A stretch of DNA of 64,000 nucleotides from Epichloe hybrida (Eukaryota; Ascomycota; Sordariomycetes; Hypocreales; Clavicipitaceae): contig JAFEKR010000016.1 of the NCBI GenBank assembly GCA_019022495.1, positions 682,001-746,000 of the forward strand, in the 5' to 3' direction. The translations under genes and the position numbers were made by a program. The notes beneath the pieces were generated by a model. It was not told the origin of the DNA, did not search any database, and worked only from the letters and a program-made list of their open reading frames with translations. The first letter of the stretch is position 1; each line of letters opens with the position of its first letter. Below, one piece after another: positions 35,279-46,388 of this stretch.

Positions 35279-36551
35279 TTAAGGGATGCTCTTTGTTAGG
35301 GTTCGAATAAGAGAGACAGCCGGGTACAATGGACCACTAAATTCCATGTCATACCTGTGCCATCAACATGAGAAGGTAACGAACAACGGCATCAGCTTTG
35401 TATAGAACTAAAAACTTACCAGTAGTTAACAGCGGCCACGAAACCTTCTCCATCGGGGCTACTGGACTGGCTTACTTTATGATACCTAGTGTTTACATCC
35501 TCAAAGATCAGCTCACAATTGACCAAATGTAGTGGCCTTTGTCCACTCACCACATGGCTGGCAGATACAGCATGTCTCCCGGATCTAAGGTTACTCTCAT
35601 TGGTTTCGCAAACTTGGACAACGGAGTCGAGTTATCTTGAGGGTTGTCGGGATCCCAAGTCACAAAAGGGACCAAATCGGCATGTTCATCGAGCCGAATG
35701 CTCAGTCTGCCGTTGTCGTCGCGTTCATACGTAGCAGGCGTCAGTAGCGTCTCATTCATGCACGGATGACACACAGGTGGCAGCAGTACAAAGTGCTTTC
35801 TACCGATGATCTGTACAAATATGTTCTCGAAATTGTCTTTGTGAGTCGCGGTGACTGACTTTGAGTTTCCGATCCAAAGGTTCACAGCATCGGGTTTTTT
35901 TTGCAGGGCTATGCGTGCAAAGGGGATGTCTTTCTGTGCGTCAGGCAATAAACAGGCGTACTCATCCCTAAAGTTATCGTTTTCTAAGCAAGGTCAGAAA
36001 TCCAGTCTTCTTTATCGCAAACGTTATTACAATCACCGCGTGTATTCCGTGGTGACGGAGACGGGAGAAACTGACGGGTTTGCGCATACCGCACCTCGGT
36101 GGTTTCAGGCAGTTCATCCGATTTCTCTTGTTGTAAGAGGTACGCCAGAAAATTGTCGAAGGATTGAGATTCTTCGTGAGGCTTTGACAAAACAGTGATA
36201 CAGTGCTGGGGTGAATATGTGGGTGCATCAGCATTACTAGAAGACGTTAAGTAAGTGAGAATTCGGGATTGTAGGGGGATGGATAGATGGACTGACGGAC
36301 CCGTTGGGTGTAACGGCAACGTTCACAGTTTGACCCGCGAGTGCTGATTTGAGATACGCAGCGTTCCATTGCCGTGTAGCCTTCCATGATGAGGCTCCTC
36401 CCCGAATTACAAATGGAGTGTTCCGAGATACGTAGCGCATAAACTCCAGGGGGCTCGGCTCAGAGTCGAGTTCTTCGATGATTGAGCTGTTGAGTTCATT
36501 GTACGTCGTGATTATATCGCGTAATGCCGATTCATTTCCAGACGATGCCAT
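35279..36551 (-). CDS. JMJD7-like JmjC lysyl hydroxylase
   Basis: Five exons fit: 36551-36301, 36236-36076, 35983-35551, 35485-35420 and 35354-35279. The total is 328 aa, against about 316 for human JMJD7. All four introns are 64-92 nt, and each join restores family sequence: TPNGNADAP, RYAQTQNDNFRDEY, PAMWYHKVSQ and VNYWYDMEFSGPLYP. The N-terminus is helical (YNELNSSIIEELD) and is followed by a cupin/JmjC fold. The Fe(II) ligands are the H-x-D of SVTATHKDNFEN and the distal His of WYHKVS, and the LEPGD-like turn reads LDPGDMLYLPAMW. JMJD7 proteins are 2-oxoglutarate oxygenases that hydroxylate a lysine in the translation GTPases DRG1/2. That substrate is known for the animal enzyme and is inferred here. 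Donors GTCCGT and GTCAGT are atypical but keep GT. The start is the ATG at 36551; a GTG one codon upstream is disregarded. Confidence 0.92.
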
Positions 36552-37319
36552 CACGAAGGACGGCGACTCTCAATAATGCAATGCGATAATACAAGTACAA
36601 GTACCGTTTCGATATTGGATTTTTTGTTTTGGTAGTGGATCAGTGAATGGAGTCAAAACTCCGTACGCGATACTGCAAGCAACCCAGGCGGCTGGGCTAA
36701 TAGTAATAAGGCCTCGGTTTAAATTTGGAGATTGAAACCTCAGGTGGAGCATTTCGTTCCAATCTTGCTGCCCAAAATAAAAGGTTTAATTTAGATAGAG
36801 AATACCTCTACGGAGTATACATACGAGATTTACATATCAGCCTAAATACTGTCTAAGATAGCATTAACTAGTATTTAGCAAGTCACTAGACTTGTACGAG
36901 TACCGAGTACCAACAAGTGCATAAGTCACTCATTATCACGCTTGTCCTTCTAGGGACTGTGGAGTTCTGTACGTACAGGTGCGACCAAGAGATGCCGAGA
37001 GCAGGCTGGAGCGATCGTCGCTTCCAAATTCATACCCTATCACCAATTTGACTGCCAGCGGAGTTTTGGTTGGTCGCTCGCGGCTACGCGGCATCAGCCA
37101 TCAGCAAAGGACGGACCTTGCTTCATGCCCCTCTGACCAAATCTCTACAGCTGCATTTACAACTCGAATATTACATCATTCAATTTCTTCAATTCGATAC
37201 CAAATCACCTGCGATCGAACCAATGGGTTTGTGAACCCACAACAAAGTCTGACTTTGTCGCATCGAGCATTTTGTGTCGGACGTGGTGCCTTAGCTAGGC
37301 ATCATGCTAGCTACAAGCT
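36552..37319. other. Divergent promoter region between JmjC and two-span membrane protein genes
   Basis: The left and middle parts are AT-rich. One copy of TACGGAGTA lies at 36809-36817. Plus-strand frames from 36979 onward run into the next gene in another frame and look like leader sequence. No separate gene is supported. Confidence 0.5.
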
Positions 37320-38336
37320 ATGGAGAGTCGAGTCAGCGATTCTGTTCAAAAAGATCACGCGAGCTTGTCTTCGGCACCTCGACGAGCAACCTCCGGCTCT
37401 GGGCTCTTGTCCAGGCTCCCTTTTATGCGAACATCTGCAGAGATCAAATCCCGCCCCGACATCGAAGAAGACGACGCCGCGACCCCAGTCTCAGCTACGT
37501 CACCATCACTTCACGCCGTAACGCAACAGCACAAGACACGACGTCGGAGAGGATCCCTTAGGAAGGCGGCCCTGCTCGGGCGCGGCGCACAGCGGGAGCG
37601 AAGGGACAGCAAGTCTTTGACGATTGATACCTCACAAGGCGCTGCTTTTAACCCAGTGGACACTGCATCTTCGGCCTCTAGTACACCGGAACGAGACGCT
37701 TTAGGCCTCAAGATATCCGACTTCGCGCCACGCACATCCTCAGACAGTCAGGAGATATTTCAGAACTCTCTTGGCACAGATCAGTTGGCAACGAACACAG
37801 GGGTTAATGAAACTCGACTTCAGCAACAAAGCTCACAACAAAACCCATATCACTCGACCACGGATGAGGAGGATGTTCTGCAGTTGGCTCAGGGTTTGCG
37901 GCCAGGGCCATTCAGCGCTTCTTTATCTTCAGGTTCTGAGTCGTATTTCGCAGCCCGAACTGTCGCCCCTCGTCGCAGGTCATTTCAACAAGCAAAATCT
38001 CCTTTATCCTATACCGGAATTTCGACAAAGGCTCTGCCCCCACCCGGCTCTGACTGGGATTATTCGGAAACTGAATGGTGGGGTTGGGTTGTCCTTACTG
38101 TAACTTGGCTTGTTTTTGTTATTGGCATGGGATCTTGTCTCAATGTATGGATTTGGGCTTGGGATGTCGGCAAGACACCATACGCGCCTCCAGAACTTGA
38201 GGACGATCCGACTCTACCTATTGTTGGGTACTATCCAGCCCTCATCATACTAACAGGTGTCATGGCCTGGGTTTGGGTAGTCGTTGCTTGGGTAGGCATG
38301 AAGTACTTCCGGCATGCAAAGATTAGTGGCGATTGA
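37320..38336 (+). CDS. Two-span membrane protein of unknown function
   Basis: This is a single exon of 338 aa. Residues 1-230 are Ser/Arg/Gln-rich and probably disordered and cytosolic, with a basic cluster (KTRRRRGSLRKAALLGRG) around 72-90. The C-terminal 100 residues are quite different and Trp-rich. They have an entry segment DWDYSETEWWGW, a first span (WVVLTVTWLVFVIGMGSCL), a polar loop with APPELEDDPTLPIVGYYP, a second span (ALIILTGVMAWVWVVVAWVG) and a short basic end (KYFRHAKISGD). The Trp-rich hairpin reads as the conserved module. There is no signal peptide, so a hairpin with both termini cytosolic is the likely topology. I recognise no family. A role in endomembranes or the plasma membrane is inference. 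Confidence 0.8.
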   Translation: MESRVSDSVQKDHASLSSAPRRATSGSGLLSRLPFMRTSAEIKSRPDIEEDDAATPVSATSPSLHAVTQQHKTRRRRGSLRKAALLGRGAQRERRDSKSLTIDTSQGAAFNPVDTASSASSTPERDALGLKISDFAPRTSSDSQEIFQNSLGTDQLATNTGVNETRLQQQSSQQNPYHSTTDEEDVLQLAQGLRPGPFSASLSSGSESYFAARTVAPRRRSFQQAKSPLSYTGISTKALPPPGSDWDYSETEWWGWVVLTVTWLVFVIGMGSCLNVWIWAWDVGKTPYAPPELEDDPTLPIVGYYPALIILTGVMAWVWVVVAWVGMKYFRHAKISGD

Positions 38337-39776
38337 ACACAGAACGCCGAAGTGCCGTGTGTCGTATGCAGCATCTTCCACTATGCACAGTGTTGCAACT
38401 GTTTTGATTTATTCGATGAAAATTTCCCAGTGATACTGTTCGCCATGGTTTCATGATTTTTGACTGCCCAGGCATGTAAAAATTAGGTGGATAGGCAAGT
38501 TGTTGCCACACGCCAGTGGCTTCACAACTTCCAAGCAGTCATCCACCAAGGTATTCTCAGGACAGCCAGCAAAGGACAGCCCTACTTAGACCGTTATATA
38601 TGCAAACCTTTGGAATACAAGCGGCTAAGTAGTCTAGCCATGATGGTCCTGCTACTGATCTGAGGGCCACAAGGCGCTGGAACACTTGATACCAGCTACG
38701 AGATAGCATACTACCATACCTACGTACGTAATGAAGTAGACGACGAGGGAAGAAGCAGTCGAATCAACGAGAAATCTCTGCGTTGATTGCATTAATTGGC
38801 GCGAGTGCAGTCAAATTTGTCTGACCAGTCGCCATTGTTTAGCAACATAACGCTGTGTCCTGTACTGTCTGGTGCTGTCTGGTCAATACTCTGCTCTGCG
38901 AGCTGCTCAAGTGGATGTCAAAGTTATTAATCGCTACCAGCTCGCATGGAGCCCCGAGTCCGTGTCTCGCCAATCGCCGGCAGCATTGGACCCGCCTAAC
39001 CGCCCAACTTCCAACCTCCGCCAGCCTTCGATGTTTCCCCCTTCCCTCGTGCTTGCTTGTCTGCTTAATTACCCCTTCGACCCCCGTTTCTCACACCGTG
39101 GTCCGACGCCGTCTTTCAACTCTGCCTAAAAAAGGGCACACTCGTATTCTGCATCATCTTCGAATCAACCTTTCAAACAACTGCTTTTGCAACAAGCGCC
39201 CTTCCTGCGAGAACTTATATCTTGGTAGACGTGCGGGACTACCTACTCCTGTCCTATCCGCTACCGCTGCACGTTCCCTTCGCCATACTCCTTCAGCTCG
39301 TCTTGGTCTGGGTTTGGCCCAGCCTTGCCTGAAACACAGTCAGACTCAAACACTCATCGCTATCCCCCATACGATATCGACTGCGACAAGCTTTTCTTGC
39401 TCGTCAACACCACCCGCTCATCTGCTTCAATCATCACGACTCATTTCATCGACTACGTTGGCTGTGGTGCTGAGCTGATACACCCTTCACCATCCAAGTG
39501 GGCTTGGACGCAAACCGCCACTCGGTCACCCCGATCACGTTCAGACTTTCACCCCCCTCCTCAACAAAATATACACTCGACGCCGCGTCTATTAACACCT
39601 CGATATCTAAATATTCTCGAGCGAGCATCCTGGCTTTAATACTCATCTTGTTGAGCCCCTCTGTCTGAGGGGCATCTCAATCCTACACGTCGCCATCTTC
39701 CTGCAGGCAAAACTTTGTTGTCACTTTTGTCTTCAGTTGGTCTGTTCGTCCCCTTTGACGGGATTAATTATTCAAC
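38337..39776. other. Intergenic plus long pyrimidine-rich leader of MUB1/samB
   Basis: From about 38990 to the start codon at 39777 the plus strand is rich in C and T (CCTTCCC, CATCATC, CCACCCGCTC types) and holds several short frames with their own ATGs. This is the look of a long 5' leader with upstream ORFs rather than of coding sequence. A 207-codon frame at 38855-39478 has Leu/Ser/Pro/Arg composition from the CT skew and no motif. Confidence 0.5.
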
Positions 39777-41693
39777 ATGAGGGAAGTCAACTTCAGCATC
39801 CCGAACGTCAACAAGGCGTCGGTTGGCATCACCACGGCACTCTACGACCGGCGAGCACTCGACTGCACCTCCACTTTACCGCTCATCAACTCGCTCAACC
39901 ATCTCGCCTACCTCACAACATCATCCGCTCGCATTCGTGACATTCTGACCGTCGATGGAGGCATCGAGCGACTTGTCTGCATACTGAAACAGGGACGCAG
40001 CAAGGATATGATGGGCATGTGGAAATGGAATCTTGCGTTTCAATGTGTCGTCAACATTGGTGTTCGAGGGACGGAAAATGTGCGAACCCGTGTGGTGGAA
40101 GCCGACATGGTTCCAGTCATCGCGACCATTCTTGACAATTACATCAAAATCATTGAAAAATGCCGCGAAAAGGCGGAAGAGGCCAACCAGAAACAAATAC
40201 ATGAGCACCATCATCGTCGCCACAGAGGCCATGATCATCGTGCTTCATCCAAGCCAACAAGTTCGTTTACCAATCGCTCGGCTCGGCTCGAAACCGAACA
40301 ACGATCAGTCCGGCGTCATGGCCCTCCGCCATCCATCGACGTGTCTGCGAGCTACGCCGGGCCATCTACCGCCGCCTCTCAGGCTACTCCCGAATCAGCG
40401 CCTACATCGTCATCATCTCGAGCACTTACAACCACACCCGACCAACCGTCACAAAGTCGGCATCGATATAGCTTCAGAGGCATTGATGGACGCCATGCTA
40501 ATAATCTTGCTGGCGGCGCGACAACGCAGCCCCCTGTCACAACACCGGCAATAGATGGCATTGACAGCTTTGTTCGGCCCGTTCGTGACGCTGATCGTCT
40601 GGCATCTATGGCTCTATTCGGCCAAGGGGAAGTTGGCTCCCAACCCACTTCGCCAACTACACCACTCCCTCCCTCTCAGCTCCGCTCGCCAACCGTAGGG
40701 CCTGCGCCGGTCATCAATGTGGTTGCAGCAGCTGCAGCTGCCGCAGCCGCAACAGCTGCGCTGGATGCTACCGACGGAACTCGCAGAAGACCATCTATCA
40801 GACATCAGAACTCCACGATAGAAACAGACGACATAAATGCTGACAGCATGCCCTCAGATGAGTCTCCCGATGCTGACATGGCTGGCACTACAGAAATGCA
40901 ATCAACGGTGGGAATTCAGGACATTTCCATGGAGGATGGAGAAAGTATGCTCGCAGGATCCTCACTAGAACTCACTACCCCCACCGTCTCGGAGACGCAC
41001 CAAGACCCTGGCGCTTTCAACATTACACATCGAGCAGCTTTGGACGGCATCATAGGAGATACTGCAAACCCAACACCCGTACCACCCATGGGTTTGTCTC
41101 CAAATCGCCCGACCATGGTGACGCCACCCCAGCCACAGGCACCAAACTCGACCGTACCAAGGTATCTACTTGATAGACATTTCATACCTACTCCACAGAT
41201 GCTTGCCGTCATGCCGCGAGAGGAAGATGTGCTTATGTCTCTACAGCTGCTGGCTTATGTCTCGAAATATTGCGGCCTACGAACGTACTTCCAGAAGAGT
41301 CACCTCGTGCCAAAACTTTCACTGGGAATGAATCTCGCAGCTCTCGATGCAGACGAGGAAACTATTGACTCAGAGGATTGTGACGTCTCTGATGAGGAGT
41401 ACATTCTTCCCAATGACTTCAACCTCTTTCCTCTCGTTGAAAAGTTTACCGTTCGATACCACAGCACCGATATGCAATACTGGGCCGGAGTCGTCATGCG
41501 AAATTTGTGCCGCAAGGACGATACTCGCGGTGGCATTCGACAATGCGCCTACTATCAATGTGGTAAATGGGAGGAGTATACAAGACAATTCGCTAAGTGT
41601 CGCCGATGTCGCCGTACCAAATACTGCAGCAAGGAATGCCAGAAAAGCGCATGGGCCTTCCACCGCCATTGGTGTGTAGCCGCTTCGCAGTAG
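39777..41693 (+). CDS. mub1: MYND-type zinc finger protein samB/Mub1
   Basis: The gene is one exon of 638 aa. The N-terminal 125 residues form an armadillo-like helical domain (REVNFSIPNVNKASVGITT start, WNLAFQCVVNIGVRGTE). A His-rich basic patch follows at about 142-160, then a long Ser/Thr/Pro-rich middle with an alanine tract (VVAAAAAAAA) around 317-326. A conserved segment ending in LPNDFNLFPLVEKFTVRYHSTDMQYW comes next, cited only as a landmark. The MYND finger occupies the last 49 residues (CAYYQC, CRRCRRTKYCSKECQ, HRHWC). Yeast Mub1 works with the E3 Ubr2 and the E2 Rad6 to degrade the proteasome-gene activator Rpn4. Aspergillus samB affects polarity and septation. The unusually long leader suggests translational control. 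Confidence 0.93.
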   Translation: MREVNFSIPNVNKASVGITTALYDRRALDCTSTLPLINSLNHLAYLTTSSARIRDILTVDGGIERLVCILKQGRSKDMMGMWKWNLAFQCVVNIGVRGTENVRTRVVEADMVPVIATILDNYIKIIEKCREKAEEANQKQIHEHHHRRHRGHDHRASSKPTSSFTNRSARLETEQRSVRRHGPPPSIDVSASYAGPSTAASQATPESAPTSSSSRALTTTPDQPSQSRHRYSFRGIDGRHANNLAGGATTQPPVTTPAIDGIDSFVRPVRDADRLASMALFGQGEVGSQPTSPTTPLPPSQLRSPTVGPAPVINVVAAAAAAAAATAALDATDGTRRRPSIRHQNSTIETDDINADSMPSDESPDADMAGTTEMQSTVGIQDISMEDGESMLAGSSLELTTPTVSETHQDPGAFNITHRAALDGIIGDTANPTPVPPMGLSPNRPTMVTPPQPQAPNSTVPRYLLDRHFIPTPQMLAVMPREEDVLMSLQLLAYVSKYCGLRTYFQKSHLVPKLSLGMNLAALDADEETIDSEDCDVSDEEYILPNDFNLFPLVEKFTVRYHSTDMQYWAGVVMRNLCRKDDTRGGIRQCAYYQCGKWEEYTRQFAKCRRCRRTKYCSKECQKSAWAFHRHWCVAASQ

Positions 41694-42802
41694 ATGGCGA
41701 TCAACTCAAAGCGTGTCTTAATGACGTCGCCACAGCGATTTCTTTGATTTCTTTTCAACGTTGTGCGGAAAGGCTGCAACTGCATAGCAAGCGTTCGATC
41801 GCGCAAGGCATTCATCTCGATACCACGGGTTCTAACGGCGTCCTGGGCGAAAGCATAACATTTTAGCATCAGTGCATATTGCCTTCCATTGTTTCTATTT
41901 TTTGCAATCCCTAGGTTTTATCATACCCGATTTTATTATGGGGGCCCTTTCAACGGCGACTTCCATCTCCTTGCTAGTTGCTGCTGGCACGATGAGCTGT
42001 AAGAACCACACCAAATTACATGAGCATAAGACCAACACAACGCAACCGATCCCTTTCCAGCAACCTAGCTTGAGGGGCGAGCGCCTGCCCTACATCCAAT
42101 AATAGCACAAGAAGGCTCTCAATGACGATTTTTAAGCAACCGTGGGCCGTTTTGAACGAAAGGTTGTGTATATCTGAACAGAGGGAGTTCTTAATGACCT
42201 GAACAGATCTGAAGGTATGAGAAGGCCAGCAGAGGGGGGGCCAGCGAACAGATGGGGGCAGTCCAGCGCCGATGGTATTTATCACGCTTAGGAAGACGTG
42301 TGATGTAGCGCAGCAGCCACAAGTAGTATTATATGATAGCTGGCCTGAGGCAGGGCTATTCTGAATCTCTTATCTATTTTTCCTTTTGAGTCATAGATGA
42401 ATGCGCAATGATATTACGATACAGCTTTGAACTGTCATTGCCTGCTACCTTTTGTTAATCGAGAGCACTATCGCAGACATCTATATTGTGAGATGAATTT
42501 GCCTGCTAACTCAATTCATCGCATTATGACACGAACGTGGAGGCAGATGGCTGCACTGTTCACAGTGTAAGATGTGCAATGCGAGGGTCCAAATCAAAAC
42601 ACTTTCAAGAAACATATTTATTACTTAAATTCATTCATTTAAATGAAACTTCTCGATTCACCAGGCGCCATTGATTTGCCGTGCACATAACAACCTCAAA
42701 AGACCAACTGCCTGACAAAGAATTGATACGATGAAGATACCAAACTGGAATCATGTTTTGAAGAGTGATCATGTACCGAGAAAGTCAAGACAGGGAGAGC
42801 TG
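41694..42802. other. Convergent 3' flank between MUB1 and EBP2
   Basis: No convincing gene is seen. A 54-codon plus-strand frame at 41938-42102 starts with a hydrophobic, signal-like segment but lacks a cysteine pattern or splice support. Around 42600-42660 the DNA is AT-rich. Confidence 0.45.
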
Positions 42803-44199
42803 TCATTTTGATGCCATAGCCTTGCGTCTGTTCTTGCCTGGCCGGGATTTCGTCTTGGCACCAGCCTTCATTCTTTTGGTATTGAACCCCGATAAATCTC
42901 CTGAGCTTATGGCGTCTCCAGACTTTGCATGTCGTTTTTTGCCTCCAAAACCGTACTTCTCGTTCTTCTTCTGACGCTTCGCGCCTGGGCCACTCGAGGA
43001 GCCGCCTCGTCCGGGAGGGCCACTACGTTGGGAGTGCTTAGCGAGTTCATTATCGACACTGACATCAAAAATGTCTGCTTCGTTCGTGGTCATATCACCG
43101 CCAGACTCTTGGCGCTCTAAATGGAGAACAATGGATCAGTATTTCAAAGGATTGAAGCATATAATTGAAGTAAAATTGCAAGACGAGGAAGGGTAATGTA
43201 AAAGCCTGTCATAGGTGTGCTCACTTCGCTTGAGGTTCTTTATTTTTTCAAGAGTCTCGCGTTTAGCTTTCTGTCGCTCTTGAAGCTTGGCTACTTGCAC
43301 CTGCTTGCCAAATTTCTTCAAATCACGGAGTTTCCGTGCTTCTGCAGAAGCCTTCTTGGCAGACGCTTCTTCGATTAGCTTGGCCTTGACTTTCTCCATG
43401 TGGGCATCTTCCTTGATCATTTCGGCGAAGTAATCCTTAGGCCGTGAGAATGGTACACCTTCTACAAGCAGCTTTACACGTCCTGCCTTGGCAGCCTCAA
43501 GACATTGAGAATAAAAGGCGAGCTCGCGCTGCAGGTCGTCGGAGACATCAGGGATAGATTCAGCAGTCTTAACAGAGGAGGAGATAGACTGATGGGATGC
43601 GAAAGTTGTACGCTGATCTTTGGGAATAGAGATGCGATCGAGCGCCGCTAGAAGAGCAGAGGTGTTGTTAATGGTAAGTCGGGCATGTGGTATGAGGTCT
43701 TCTTTGTCCTCGTCGTCGAGATCTTCAAGATCCGAGACAGGAATATCTTCTTCGTCCTCTTCTTCCTCTTCGTCCTGTTTGGATTTTGTCGTGTTGAATT
43801 TTCTGTCGTTCTTCGCTGATCTTCTCTCAATCTTCTCCTCCATCTCGATTTCTGAATCAGAAGTGTCGGTCTCGTCGACAGCGCAAAAGTTCAACTGCAA
43901 GTTTTATCAGCGTCTGCATTTCAGAGACACACGTTCATATAGAGAAGCTGACTGCTCACCCTCTCATCTTCGACTTCGTCGTCATTTTTCACCTCTTCTT
44001 CTAAGTCGTCATTCAACCTATTCTGACCCTTGTCTTCATTTTCGTCGTTCTCATCACCATGCAATGGTGCCCCGCCAAGTTGTGATGTAGAATTCTTTCG
44101 CTTCAGATGTTCTTTGTGTTTTTTCTGTTGCTTTAATTTTTTGTAATCAATTCCTTTCTCGGCGGCTAAAGCCATGCGCAGGCGGCTCTTCGTGACCAT
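42803..44199 (-). CDS. ebp2: rRNA-processing protein Ebp2
   Basis: Exons are 44199-43960, 43894-43225 and 43116-42803, giving 407 aa; yeast Ebp2 is 427 aa. Introns are GTGAGC...CAG (65 nt) and GTGAGC...TAG (108 nt). The second join rebuilds NLKRKRQESGGD. The N-terminus is MVTKSRLRMALAAEKGIDYKK; the longer frame upstream of it is not used. Residues 60-130 are strongly acidic (EEEEEDEEDIP). The Ebp2 core follows: DLQRELAFYSQCLEAA, then RPKDYFAEMIKEDAHMEKVKAKL, then a long basic coiled coil. The C-terminal 90 residues are Gly/Lys/Arg-rich (KYGFGGKKRHAKS, RPGKNRRKA). Ebp2 is a nucleolar 60S assembly factor needed for 27SA-to-27SB processing, working with Brx1. Its neighbours include another 60S factor, Spb1, about 8 kb away. 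Confidence 0.95.
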
Positions 44200-44591
44200 T
44201 TTTGTTTTCGATTTGGCAGCGGGGAAATCTAATGGTGGGAGAAAGTGTACTGGCACTTTGAATCTTCCAACCCAAAATATTCGTCCTTCCAGAAAACTTA
44301 CAAAATTCTGCCGTTGCATGCACGCCACCGCCTTTCCTCTGACCCACCTGACCCACCTGACATCTCATCATCTCCTGTGCTTGCAAGCCCCTCGCATTGA
44401 TCTCTCAAAGACCGTGTTTGCAAGCGCCATCTTAGATGGTTTATTAGCATGTCCAGCAAATCAAATCCTGAACATACTTCCTAACCGCGAGATTTCGGGG
44501 AAAGTATCCGCACTGCATAGTCGCATGATCCCCTTCATTGGATACAATCGCCCACCACAACCTAGTCATCATTACAGCGAGTTCCCGCGCC
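44200..44591. promoter_or_regulatory. Bidirectional promoter between EBP2 and CAB4
   Basis: The two start codons are 392 bp apart in divergent orientation. A CACCTGACCCACCTGACATC direct repeat sits near 44343-44364. No TATA box is evident. Confidence 0.55.
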
Positions 44592-45884
44592 ATGCCGCCA
44601 CCACCAGACTTGGCAGACGCACCGTCATTACTACTTCTCCCCTCTCCCCCAGAACCCGTCACAGCGGTGACGGTTCGAGCGGCATATTATGAACCACTTG
44701 ACTCCATAATATCCCGATTGAGCAATGAACACGGATCCAGCACTGCAGGCGGCGTTGGGCCAATTCTTGTCGTCGCCGTTGCTTCTCCAGTTCTGACACC
44801 AGAAAGAGACAACATACGATTAGTGTATTGGCGAAGATCACAGTCCATATTGGCAGAGATATATTCTTTAGTGGCTTCTATATGTGCAAAAAGATCAATT
44901 GCCAGCGATCTTGAGGCCGACGACCCAGGCGCTGTTGATATACGTGTAGTGCTTATCGACCATGATCGAGCTTCTGAAGGGTTGTACAAGCCAAATTCCA
45001 GGGGCGTATACGAACCGAACAGTAGCACAATCCTGGACTTGGCTACCTTTGCCTCTACTGTTCACCCGTGGAGACAAATATTCCACCCTAGCAGTGAACA
45101 AGGCTACGAGCTTCTGGCCTCTTTCTTAAAATACTCAGAGGGAAGTCAAAAGCTGCAGCACAAGCAGCTTGTGGCTGTTGAGGGAGGTCTCAGCTTATCA
45201 AACCCAGCACCTGCTTTAGTCGCCGATCAAGCCATTGAAAAGTCTATGAGCGATGCTTGCGAAGGCTACTCTACGGTTTGCTTGGGTGGTACGTTCGATC
45301 ACTTGCATCCTGGCCACAAGTTATTCCTCCATGCAGCTGTTCTCCTATTGAATGTCAAAGATACTCGCGCGAAGACAGGTCACCAATGCGAGTTGGTCAT
45401 CGGCATCTCTAGCGACGAACTACTCCTCAAGAAAAAGTATGCAGAGGAATTGCAGTCGTGGGATATTCGTGCCCGCTCTGTGATCAATTTTCTCTCTACC
45501 CTCCTCTCTACTTCCACTACAGCAGCCACGCACATGAAAGCCGTCCAGGCCGAGACCAAGGAACTACACGCACGATACCGAGATGGCTCTATCCTCGTGC
45601 GTTGTGTAGACTTTCATGATGTCTACGGCCCGACTGTAAAAGAAGAGGCAATTGAGGCCTTGGTCGTATCTGGAGAAACCAGAGGTGGTGGAGCAGTGGT
45701 CAACGAGAAGCGACGCAGCCAAGGCTGGTCTAAGTTGAAAGTATACGAAATCGACGTACTGGATGTCAGTTTTGATACTGACAACGGAATTGAGAACGAA
45801 AAGGCTGCCAACGACTTTGCAGGCAAAATTAGTAGCACCGAGATTCGTAAACAAAAAGCAGAAGGACGTCGGACTTCTTCATAA
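44592..45884 (+). CDS. cab4: Phosphopantetheine adenylyltransferase (coenzyme A synthesis)
   Basis: The gene is one exon of 430 aa, taking the ATG at 44592 (MPPPPDLADAPSLLLL); the open frame upstream has no ATG. The C-terminal half holds the nucleotidyltransferase fold: GGTFDHLHPGHKLFL at about 232-246, with the TxxHxGH-type nucleotide-binding signature, then LVIGISSDELLLKKK and VYGPTVKEEAIEALVVSGETRGG with an ISSTEIRK-type ending. The N-terminal half is a fungal extension with a conserved-looking STVHPWRQIFHPSSEQGYE segment. The enzyme transfers AMP from ATP to 4'-phosphopantetheine to make dephospho-CoA. In yeast Cab4 is part of a CoA-synthesising complex with Cab2, Cab3 and Cab5. There is no fused dephospho-CoA kinase, unlike the animal enzyme. 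Confidence 0.93.
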   Translation: MPPPPDLADAPSLLLLPSPPEPVTAVTVRAAYYEPLDSIISRLSNEHGSSTAGGVGPILVVAVASPVLTPERDNIRLVYWRRSQSILAEIYSLVASICAKRSIASDLEADDPGAVDIRVVLIDHDRASEGLYKPNSRGVYEPNSSTILDLATFASTVHPWRQIFHPSSEQGYELLASFLKYSEGSQKLQHKQLVAVEGGLSLSNPAPALVADQAIEKSMSDACEGYSTVCLGGTFDHLHPGHKLFLHAAVLLLNVKDTRAKTGHQCELVIGISSDELLLKKKYAEELQSWDIRARSVINFLSTLLSTSTTAATHMKAVQAETKELHARYRDGSILVRCVDFHDVYGPTVKEEAIEALVVSGETRGGGAVVNEKRRSQGWSKLKVYEIDVLDVSFDTDNGIENEKAANDFAGKISSTEIRKQKAEGRRTSS

Positions 45885-46388
45885 GATAATAATCAAGTAA
45901 TGACTTGATGTATCTTTTCACGGCGTCCCTTGAAGTAAGAAGCACGTACGCCCCTTTAGTATTGAAGGCAAAGTGCACTTGTCTATCGATGTTGGAAGCG
46001 ACGTAGGTAGTGTTGCTGCACAATTTAGAGCTTCAGGATGGCGTGATATTTTGTTATCACTTGATGTACGTTTGGTCACAACTAAATTGGGTGATTGTCC
46101 TTTTCTCTTTTGGGTGCATTTCTCAGAACACATCAAGTATTTCATTTTTCTGTCAGCTAATATCTACTTCGCGCATGACCAAGGCTATTCAAAAATGCGC
46201 TCTCAAGGGAACAATATATAAGATATTGAATGTTGCAGATAACTCCCTGACTGAGAGGCCTTCCCATAATCAATCAATTTCCAATCCATCGATCTCGTTA
46301 ACCAAAAAATTCATTATCGTCATCCGACTCACGACAATGGATGTCGCTGTCGAGAGCAAAGGGCAAGTGTCCAATGTTGTTGCGAGGT
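45885..46388. other. Intergenic, no supported gene
   Basis: This is the 3' flank of CAB4 and of the candidate small gene. Short frames on both strands lack motifs. Confidence 0.4.

Noticed and set aside
35300..35312. GGTTCGAATAAG resembling a tRNA B box
   Set aside because: It lies within the last coding exon of the JmjC gene, and no A box or cloverleaf arms are present around it.
38855..39478. 207-codon plus-strand frame
   Set aside because: Its composition is dictated by the CT-rich leader, it has no motif, and it lies where the MUB1 5' leader should be.
41938..42102. 54-codon frame with a hydrophobic N-terminus, like a signal peptide
   Set aside because: It sits in the 3' flank of MUB1, with one cysteine only and no promoter or splice support.
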